Program-made: the position numbers and the translations under genes
The notes under the pieces: generated by a model
Databases searched by the model: none
Told to the model about the DNA's origin: nothing
What the model saw: only the letters and a program-made list of their open reading frames with translations
Assembly: GCA_963785755.1 (NCBI GenBank)
Contig: CAWAXG010000053.1
Location: 28,502 to 92,501, forward strand
Direction of reading: 5' to 3'
DNA from: JACCXG01 sp963785755
GTDB lineage: Bacteria; Acidobacteriota; Vicinamibacteria; Vicinamibacterales; 2-12-FULL-66-21
DNA: 64,000 nt
Shown here: one piece after another, positions 1-6,771 of the stretch
Layout of the letters: each line of letters starts with the position of its first letter
How positions within the stretch are numbered: the first letter of the stretch is position 1

Positions 1-1
1 A

Positions 2-2119
2 CGACGGCGTCGAGTCCTGCTGGCGGTCGTGTCGGTCATCGCGCTCGCCGGTGTCGGCGCGGCCGGATGGTGGCACTGGTCGAAGCCTCGTATCACCCGT
101 CTCGAACCGGGCTGGGCCGCGACCACGATGGTGCTCGCCGGCGACGGCATGAGTGCCTGGCGCGACGGCGACGCGACGCGCGCGCGGTTCTCCGATCCAT
201 TCGACGTGGCGGTTGCGGGGGACGGTACGATCTACGTCTCTGACGCAGGCGCCGCGCAGCGGATCCGCGTCATCGCGCAGGATGGCCGTGTCTTCACGCT
301 GGCCGGCGGGCCCCACGGCTTCGCGGACGGCAGCGGCGCCGAGGCCAGATTCGACACGCCGTCCGGGCTCGCGATCGATGCCCAGGGAACGATCTACGTG
401 GCCGACACGGGTAATAACGCGATCCGGCGGATCAGCCTCGAGGGCCGGGTCTCGACCGTTGCCGGCAACGGCATCGGGGGGGCCGACGATGGCGCGCGAT
501 CCGAGGCTCGGTTCAACGGTCCGATCGATGTCGCACTCGATGCCGCGGGGCGCATCATCGTCGCAGACACCTACAACGATCGCATCCGCGCGATCGCACC
601 GGACGGCACGGTCAGCACGATCGCGGGAGGCGTTCAGGGCTTCGTCGACGGGCCGGCCGCCGCCGCGCAATTCGACACGCCCAGCGGCGTGGCCATCGAT
701 CGCGCCGGCAACATCCTGGTGGCTGACACAGGCAATGGCGCGATCCGGGTCATCGACGCGAATGGCGTGGTCACGACCGCGCCGGCGGCGTTCGATGGGG
801 GCTTTGGGCGGCCGATCGGCATTGCCGTCGGCGGCAACGGCGACGTCTATCTCAGCGACGAGCGCGGGCGCATCATCGAGAGTGCAGCGGGCGGCGCCAC
901 CAGGACGCTTGCCGGCGGCGCGCCTGGTTTCCGGGATGGGCCGGCCGGCGAGGCCCGGTTCAGGCGCCCGGCCGGTCTGGCCGTCGCGGGCGAAGGACGT
1001 CTGGTCGTCGCCGATTCCGGCAACGCGCTCGTGCGTCTCGTCGCCGCGCAGGCACGACTCGAGCTCCGGCCGCCCCCTTCGCCGCTCATCGCGCCGCGCT
1101 TCGATGCGGACGCCTTCGACTCGGTCCCGATGCTCTGGCCGGTGTTCCCGATGGAAGGGCCGCATGAAATCGCCGGCACGCTCGGCGAGGCGCGCGGCAG
1201 CAACAGCGAACGCTTTCACGCCGGCGTCGATGTTCGGGTGGAGGAAGGCACGACGGTGCTCGCCGTTCGCGACGGCGTCATCTCGAGCCCGATCGCGAGC
1301 GGCGACTTCGGCTCGCTGAACGAGTGGCTCCGCATCGGCGAGCTCGCGTATGTGCACGTCCGGGCCGGGCGCACCCGGGATGGAGCGATCGTCGACAGCC
1401 GCCGCTTCGTGCCGACCTACGATCTCACCGGCAAGCTCATGAAGATGAGAGTGAAGCGCGGCGCGCGGTTCACAACCGGCGAAACCATCGCGACCGCCAA
1501 TCCCTTCAATCACGTCCACCTGAATGTCGGCTGGCCCGGCGAAGAGCACAATCCCCTGCGCTTCCGGCTCACGCAGTTCGAAGATCACCTGCCGCCGACC
1601 ATCGCGCGCGGCGGCGTGAAGGTGTACGACGAGGCGTGGCAGCCCTTCGTGCGGCGCGATCGCGGACGCGTGCTGGTGTGGGGTCGAGTGCACGTGGTCG
1701 TCGACGCATGGGACCAGGCTGACGGCAATCGTCCGAGTCGGCGGCTTGGGCTCTATGGCGTCGGCTACCGCGTCCTGAATCGGGACGGATCGCCGGTCGC
1801 CGGCTTCGACGGGGAGACCGACGAGAACATCCGCTTCGATCGAATCGCCGCGAGTCCGGAGGCGCCGCGGCTCGTGTACGCACCAGGAAGCGGCATTCCG
1901 TTCTATGGCCGCCGCGTCACGCGTTTCCTCTATGTCGCCAGCAATACGTTTCGCGACGGTGTCGCGGCGGCGCACGCGTGGGACACGACCCTGCTCCCGC
2001 CGGGCGACTACCTGCTTCGGGTTTCCGCGACGGACATCCGGGGCAATACCGCGGTCGCCAATCGCGATCTCCCCGTGACCGTCTTGACGCTCGATGCCGC
2101 CGCAAACGGAAGACAATAG
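2..2119 (+). CDS. NHL-repeat beta-propeller fused to an M23-like (lysostaphin-type) domain, 5' partial
   Basis: The reading frame is open from base 2. The codons before the first usable GTG (29) read RRRVLLAVV, a charged n-region running into a hydrophobic segment, so the true start lies at or before the window edge. Counting from GTG 29, residues about 35-340 hold five or six NHL-type blades, with repeated motifs such as VADTGNNAIRRI and DTPSGLAID. Residues about 375-520 look like an M23 metallopeptidase fold: H397 and D401 in FHAGVDV, then H495-V-H497 in NHVHLNV, match the HxxxD and HxH zinc ligands. A beta-rich C-terminal domain follows. It is probably exported or membrane-anchored. A propeller joined to an M23 domain is unusual. 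The fold calls are firm, but peptidase activity is inferred. Confidence 0.75.
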   Translation, partial: RRRRVLLAVVSVIALAGVGAAGWWHWSKPRITRLEPGWAATTMVLAGDGMSAWRDGDATRARFSDPFDVAVAGDGTIYVSDAGAAQRIRVIAQDGRVFTLAGGPHGFADGSGAEARFDTPSGLAIDAQGTIYVADTGNNAIRRISLEGRVSTVAGNGIGGADDGARSEARFNGPIDVALDAAGRIIVADTYNDRIRAIAPDGTVSTIAGGVQGFVDGPAAAAQFDTPSGVAIDRAGNILVADTGNGAIRVIDANGVVTTAPAAFDGGFGRPIGIAVGGNGDVYLSDERGRIIESAAGGATRTLAGGAPGFRDGPAGEARFRRPAGLAVAGEGRLVVADSGNALVRLVAAQARLELRPPPSPLIAPRFDADAFDSVPMLWPVFPMEGPHEIAGTLGEARGSNSERFHAGVDVRVEEGTTVLAVRDGVISSPIASGDFGSLNEWLRIGELAYVHVRAGRTRDGAIVDSRRFVPTYDLTGKLMKMRVKRGARFTTGETIATANPFNHVHLNVGWPGEEHNPLRFRLTQFEDHLPPTIARGGVKVYDEAWQPFVRRDRGRVLVWGRVHVVVDAWDQADGNRPSRRLGLYGVGYRVLNRDGSPVAGFDGETDENIRFDRIAASPEAPRLVYAPGSGIPFYGRRVTRFLYVASNTFRDGVAAAHAWDTTLLPPGDYLLRVSATDIRGNTAVANRDLPVTVLTLDAAANGRQ

Positions 2120-2129
2120 TGCTCGCCCG

Positions 2130-3977
2130 ATGCCGATCCGACTGTTCCTTCGCAAGACCCTGCTGGTGATCGCGTGCGCGTCGCTCGCGTGGGCGCTCTG
2201 GCTCGTCGTCTTTGACGGATTCGACTTCACGCTGCTTGGCCTCCGGATTCGCTCGAACAATCCGCAGCGGGTGCTGCCAATCACGCTGGTCGCTGCGATC
2301 GGGTTCTTTCTCGCAGGCGGCAGGATCCCCGTTCAGCGAATCTCGGATCACCTGAGAGGCTGGGCCGCGGCGATTGCCCGCCGTCCAGGCTGGATTGCGC
2401 TGGCGCTGGCCACCGCGTCGACCGCGATCTCGATTGCCGGCAGCACGCGCATCGCCGGCGGAGCCGATGCGTACGGCTATCTCAGTCAGGCGGAACTCTG
2501 GCTCGATGGGCAGCTGAAGGTGGCCCAGCCCTGGGTGGCGCAGGTGCCATGGCCGGAGGCGAAATGGACCTTCACCCCGCTCGGTTACCGCCCCGCCGCA
2601 GACCCCGAGGACTGGTCGATTGTTCCGACGTATTCGCCCGGGCTGCCCATGCTTCTCGCGGCCGCGAAGGCGATCGGCGGGCACTGCGCGATGTTCGCCG
2701 TTGTTCCGTTGCTCACCGGGCTCACGGTGCTGGCCACCTTCGGCATCGGCCGCCGCCTGGGATCGTCCATCACCGGGCTCATCGCGGCGTGGTTCGTCGC
2801 GACGAGCCCGGTCGTCCTCGGATCGCTCGAGCCCCTGACCGACGTGCCGGTAATGGCGGCCTGGACGATGGCGTTCTATTTCCTGCTCGGCACATCAGCA
2901 CGCTCCGCGCTTGCCGCTGGCGTGCTGGCCGGGCTCGCGATTCTCATCCGTCCGAACCTCTTCCCGCTCGCCGCGCCGATGGGAGCATGGCTGCTCGTGC
3001 GACGCGACCTTGGCGACGCGTCGGTTCGATCGCGCCTCGTCGCCGGCGCCTTGTTCGCATCGGGCGTCGTCGCGGGCGCCGCAGCAGTCGCGCTCATCAA
3101 CCAGCATCTGTACGGCTCGGCGATGACGTCCGGGTACGGCCGCCTCGAGGATCAGGTGGCCTGGTCGCGAGTGGTTCCCAACCTGCGCCGGTATCTGTCC
3201 TGGTTCATCGAGACGCAGACGCCGCTCGCGCTGGCCGGCTTTCTCGCCCTCTTCTTCCCCGCGCGGAAACTCTGGCCCCACGTTCCGGACCGGACGGTCT
3301 TCGCCGTCATCGCCCTCTATCTCGCGCTGTTGTGGGGCTTCTACTGCGCGTATCTCGAATTCGATTCGTGGGGATATCTGAGATTCCTTCTCCCTGGGCT
3401 GCCCTTCATCATGCTCGGCCTGGCAACGGTGTTCGTGGCCGCGAACGTGTATGGAATGGGCGGGCGCTGGCTCGCCGGGGCAGCCGCCTTCGCACTCGGT
3501 CTATGGACGGCGAACATCGCCCTCGAACGCGAGGTTTTCGGGCAGCGTCAGGCGGCGCGTCATGAAGCGCCGATCGGCCACCTCGTACGGACGCATACGC
3601 CGGAGAACAGCGTCGTGCTCGCGCTCGGGCGATCGGGCAGCATGCGCTACTACGCCGGCCGCACGACGCTGCGATACGACATCCTGGACGGGCAGTGGCT
3701 GGACCGGGCGGTCGAGTGGCTTGGCGCGCGAGGCGTCCGTGTCTACGCGGTTCTCGACCCGCGGCACGTCGCCGAATCGAAACAGCGGTTCGCAACCCAG
3801 CGAACGGCGGCGGCGTTCGACCATCCGATCCTCGTCTACGAACCTGCCGAAACCGGGTTGTTCGATCTCACCGAGCCGCCGGATCCGGCGAAGCGGCCAG
3901 TCGTGATCACCGAAGCGTTCAAGGATCAGCCGGGCTGCGATCCGCCGCTTCACGTGCCGCCGCTCGTGCTGCGCTGA
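2130..3977 (+). CDS. GT-C family integral-membrane glycosyltransferase (ArnT/PMT-like), copy A
   Basis: A polytopic membrane protein of about 615 residues. A short cytosolic N-terminus leads into the first membrane span, and about a dozen hydrophobic segments follow to residue 480. The soluble C-terminal part (about 485-615) contains SGSMRYYAGRTTLRYD. The first outer loop carries GGADAYGYLSQAE, the acidic-loop position that binds lipid-phosphate sugar donors in GT39/GT83-type enzymes. The family moves a sugar from a polyprenyl-phosphate donor to lipid or protein outside the membrane; the substrate here is unknown. I chose ATG 2130 (MPIRLFLRK), just after the upstream stop, over ATG 2094, which would overlap the previous gene. 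The next gene is a diverged paralogue in the same order, so this is a tandem duplication. Confidence 0.7.
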   Translation: MPIRLFLRKTLLVIACASLAWALWLVVFDGFDFTLLGLRIRSNNPQRVLPITLVAAIGFFLAGGRIPVQRISDHLRGWAAAIARRPGWIALALATASTAISIAGSTRIAGGADAYGYLSQAELWLDGQLKVAQPWVAQVPWPEAKWTFTPLGYRPAADPEDWSIVPTYSPGLPMLLAAAKAIGGHCAMFAVVPLLTGLTVLATFGIGRRLGSSITGLIAAWFVATSPVVLGSLEPLTDVPVMAAWTMAFYFLLGTSARSALAAGVLAGLAILIRPNLFPLAAPMGAWLLVRRDLGDASVRSRLVAGALFASGVVAGAAAVALINQHLYGSAMTSGYGRLEDQVAWSRVVPNLRRYLSWFIETQTPLALAGFLALFFPARKLWPHVPDRTVFAVIALYLALLWGFYCAYLEFDSWGYLRFLLPGLPFIMLGLATVFVAANVYGMGGRWLAGAAAFALGLWTANIALEREVFGQRQAARHEAPIGHLVRTHTPENSVVLALGRSGSMRYYAGRTTLRYDILDGQWLDRAVEWLGARGVRVYAVLDPRHVAESKQRFATQRTAAAFDHPILVYEPAETGLFDLTEPPDPAKRPVVITEAFKDQPGCDPPLHVPPLVLR

Positions 3978-4101
3978 ATGCGACAGTCACCCGTACTCTG
4001 CCGTAGAATCAGCGGGATGCGTATGCGGTCGGAGGACTTCTGACGATCGAGCCGGCCGTGCGCCTTCTCTTCCGCCGCCGCTTCGCGGGGCGGCCGCACG
4101 C

Positions 4102-6048
4102 GTGATTCGCGTCCATCCGAGGGTCGTCCGGGGTCTCCTCGCGGGAGCGGCGCTGCTGGCGTTCGCCTCGGCGGTCATCGCGATGAGCGGCGGGGGCGCG
4201 ATCAAGATCGGCGGACTCCTCATCCGTTCCCACAATCCCTACCGCCCGGCAGTTGCCGCATTTGTCCTGGCAGTTGCCGCATTCGCCGGCGGAACGACCG
4301 CTGTCCGGAACGCCCTCGAATGGTGGTGGAGCGTCATCGAGCGGCACGGAGCGAAGGCGGCCCTGGTCGCGGCGGCCGCCGCACTCGCCGTCGGAATCGC
4401 CTGGGGCACCTTCGTTGCGGGAGGATCTGACTCCTACTGCTATCTGAACACTGCAGAGCTCTTCTCGCGCGGGATGATCCGGGACTACGAGCCGCTTGCC
4501 ACGGACCCGGGGTGGCCGGGCAACGCCTGGTCGTTCGCGCCTACCGGACACAGACCCGCGAGCAATAGGCCGGGCTTCTACGTGCCGATCTGCGCCTCCG
4601 GTTATCCGTTCGTGCTCGCGGCGGCGCGGATGACGTTCGGGCGAACCGCGATGTTCTGGGTGACTCCGATCATGGGCGCCCTCGCCGTCTATCTGGCGTT
4701 TCTGCTTGCACGCCGCGCGGCTGGCGGCGCGGCCGGCAACGCCGCCGGAGTCCTTGCCGCCCTGCTGACCGCATCGAGCCCTATCGTCCTTTATCAGATC
4801 GTGCAGCCGATGACCGATGTCCCTGCCACGGCGATGTGGTCGGCCGTGTTGTGGATCGCCTCGTCCTCGAGGCATCGCGACGCCACGCGAGCCGTTCTCG
4901 CGGGAGCGGTCTGCGGATTTGCGGTGACCATCAGGCCAAATCTCGTTCCGCTCGCGGGCGTGGTGGCGCTCGGTGTTGCCTTCCTTCCGCGCGAACGGAC
5001 CCTCGTTCAACGCTTCACCGCGCTGGTGGCCTTCGGACTCGCCACGCTTCCCGGCGTCCTGGTGGTGATGGCCCTCCAACGCGCCATGCACGGCTCGCCG
5101 CTCGCGTCGGGCTACGGATCTCTCTCCGCGCTGTTTGCCGCGTCCAACCTGATTCCGAACCTGCAGCGGTATCCCCGGTGGCTGATCGAGACCCACACGC
5201 CGCTCATCGCCGCGGCGCTCGCGGCGCCGTTCGTGCTTCCGCGTGAGTCGCGTCGATACGCCGTCTGGCTGCTGGCGTTCGCGGCGGCGACGTTCGTCTG
5301 CTACCTGTTCTATGTCGTGTTCGACGCGTGGTGGTACCTGCGATTCGTGCTGCCGGCAATCCTGCCGCTGCTGGCGCTCGCGGCAGCCGTGGTGGCCTCG
5401 CTTCTTCAGCGCCTGCCGCCGGCCGCACGGTTGCTGGTGTTCTGCGCAATCGGCGTCACGATCCCGACGCTCTACGTTCAGACAGGGATCCGTCGAGACG
5501 CGTTCCTGATGTACTACCACGAGTGGCGCTTCAGGTCCGCCGGGGAGTACGTCGCCACTCTCCCGAAGAACGCCGCCATCATCACCAGCCATCAAACCGG
5601 CAGCGTCCGGTTCTACTCGGGCCGCACGACCGCCGGCTGGGGAGACATCGAGCGCGGGCGCCTCGATGTCGCGGTTCGTTTTCTCCAGCAGAAAGGGCTG
5701 AAGCCGTACCTGCTGTTCGAGGAATGGGAAGAGAAGCTGTTCAAGGATCGATTCGCCGGCGAGCGCCTCGGCGCGCTCGAGTGGCCGCCCATCACCGAGA
5801 TCGATCGCTACGTCCGCATCTACGATCCCGACGATCGCGACCGCTTCGCGCGGGGCGAGCTCATTCAGACTCGGCGCATACACAACCGACGCCTCGCTGA
5901 CGAACTCCCAACTCCCGCCTACGCGCGCCGGGATCGAAGCGCACGACGGCGAGGCCTCGCCAAGGCTCGTCGGCGGCTATCGAGCCGACGTAGCAGCGGC
6001 TGGCAACCCCAGACTCCTAAAGCGAGTCGGTCGCACTATCTGGGTTGA
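4102..6048 (+). CDS. GT-C family integral-membrane glycosyltransferase (ArnT/PMT-like), copy B
   Basis: Paralogue of the preceding gene with the same layout: first outer loop GGSDSYCYLNTAELF (compare GGADAYGYLSQAELW), the MTDVPATAMW block (LTDVPVMAAW in copy A), SGYGSL, and the distal SGRTTAGWGDIE block. It has about 12 membrane spans. Start is GTG 4102, with no good Shine-Dalgarno sequence; an upstream alternative was not found. The last 50 or so residues, from about DELPTPAYARRD onward, are Arg/Ser-rich and unlike copy A. Their DNA is the left arm of the intergenic repeat at 5903-6139. The natural C-terminus has therefore probably been replaced or extended by repeat DNA. It is a likely polyprenyl-phosphate-sugar transferase with unknown acceptor. 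Confidence 0.68.
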   Translation: MIRVHPRVVRGLLAGAALLAFASAVIAMSGGGAIKIGGLLIRSHNPYRPAVAAFVLAVAAFAGGTTAVRNALEWWWSVIERHGAKAALVAAAAALAVGIAWGTFVAGGSDSYCYLNTAELFSRGMIRDYEPLATDPGWPGNAWSFAPTGHRPASNRPGFYVPICASGYPFVLAAARMTFGRTAMFWVTPIMGALAVYLAFLLARRAAGGAAGNAAGVLAALLTASSPIVLYQIVQPMTDVPATAMWSAVLWIASSSRHRDATRAVLAGAVCGFAVTIRPNLVPLAGVVALGVAFLPRERTLVQRFTALVAFGLATLPGVLVVMALQRAMHGSPLASGYGSLSALFAASNLIPNLQRYPRWLIETHTPLIAAALAAPFVLPRESRRYAVWLLAFAAATFVCYLFYVVFDAWWYLRFVLPAILPLLALAAAVVASLLQRLPPAARLLVFCAIGVTIPTLYVQTGIRRDAFLMYYHEWRFRSAGEYVATLPKNAAIITSHQTGSVRFYSGRTTAGWGDIERGRLDVAVRFLQQKGLKPYLLFEEWEEKLFKDRFAGERLGALEWPPITEIDRYVRIYDPDDRDRFARGELIQTRRIHNRRLADELPTPAYARRDRSARRRGLAKARRRLSSRRSSGWQPQTPKASRSHYLG

Positions 6049-6139
6049 AGTCGCTGCAAGGGGCAAGTCGTGACGACTTTCACCGAAGCCCTGTCGTTCC
6101 TCGCAGCTTTGGGAGTGGAAGTTGGAAGTTGGGCGTTGA
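5903..6139. repeat. Inverted CAACTCC/GGGAGTT arrays enclosing a CGAGGCCTCGCC module
   Basis: Left array (5903-5919) has two CAACTCC-type units. Right array (6109-6139) reads TTGGGAGTGGAAGTTGGAAG and onward, the complement pattern. Between them lies a GC-rich module around GGCGAGGCCTCGCC (5950s). The left part is inside the 3' end of the GT-C copy B reading frame. The same two modules recur together near 52.8, 58.1 and 62.5 kb. Confidence 0.6.
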
Positions 6140-6144
6140 TGCAG

Positions 6145-6393
6145 TCAGCGCCCTTTGAACAGCTCGTCGATGATCACCTCCCGCAAGCCCGCGTCCACCG
6201 CGCGCGTCGTGCGGCGCGCGTCTTCCTTCGAACGGGCGTTCGTATTGAACGCGACCACGTAGCCGGAGCGCGAAGGGCGGTGCAGGTAAAGGTGGGACAT
6301 GAAGCCGTTCTGATCGCCGCTGTGGCCGACGAGCTCCACGCCGCGGTGGCGCTCGATGAAGACCGCGCTGCTGCCCTGCCGCCTGACGTTCGA
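6145..6393 (-). pseudogene. Remnant: C-terminal end of a beta-lactamase/serine-hydrolase family protein
   Basis: The minus strand encodes about 80 residues ending in a stop at 6145. They contain RGVELVGHSGDQNGFMSHL and GYVVAFNTNAR, which match the HxG box and the terminal strand/helix of class C beta-lactamase-like serine hydrolases. The N-terminal catalytic SxxK and YxN parts are absent. Upstream (higher coordinates) the similarity stops at about 6390, where a different fragment on the opposite strand begins. This is a decayed gene end joined to unrelated DNA. The match is from motif recognition, not a search. Confidence 0.55.
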
Positions 6394-6416
6394 AGGGAAG
6401 CTGATCGGCGGCCTGG

Positions 6417-6585
6417 TGTGTCCTTGTCGATCAGCGCCGGCCCGGCGCGATTCCCCGTCGACGGCACGACGTTCGAGGAACTGCTGGCCTCGGCCGACGC
6501 GCGGATGTATCGCGACAAGGCCGGCCGCCGGTCCAGGAACGCCGCCCGCCACGCCCTGGCGGTCGCCGACTCCGAAGGCGCCTGA
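6417..6585 (+). pseudogene. Remnant: C-terminal end of a GGDEF (diguanylate cyclase) domain
   Basis: The plus strand encodes VSLSISAGPARFPVDG, then FEELLASADARMYRDKAGRR. This is the usual last strand and helix of a GGDEF domain ('SIGVA..P.dg.t..eLL..AD.AMY.AK..GR'). The GGDEF signature itself and everything before it are missing. A longer frame (from 6070) runs antisense through the beta-lactamase remnant and carries no family signal upstream of about 6417. The piece is too short to act and looks like the scar of a deletion or rearrangement. Confidence 0.55.
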
Positions 6586-6673
6586 ACCGCAGAAGGCGCG
6601 CGGGTTCAGTCGATTACCGTCGGCCACGGCGGCCGAGGCCGTGTCCGGCCGTATGGTAGCGGTTCGATCAGCC

Positions 6674-6703
6674 TTGATCTTTCTCCCGTTTGATCTTCAT
6701 AAT
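6674..6703 (+). promoter_or_regulatory. Possible sigma70-type promoter for the DUF1592-DUF1552 operon
   Basis: TTGATC (6674-6679) and CATAAT (6698-6703) are separated by 18 bases in a locally AT-rich stretch, about 70 bases before GTG 6772. Spacing and the -10 box are reasonable. This is pattern inference only. Confidence 0.35.
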
Positions 6704-6771
6704 TACTAGTCGCGTAACGATTTAGCTCTTGCGGGCGGGTTCAGCGGATTCGCCTTGGCGCGGCAGCGGCC

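Noticed and set aside
4009..5883. Long minus-strand open frame (about 620 codons) opposite GT-C copy B
   Set aside because: It is Arg/Gly/Glu-rich, has no family motif, and mirrors the codon pattern of the plus-strand membrane protein; high GC leaves the antisense frame open.
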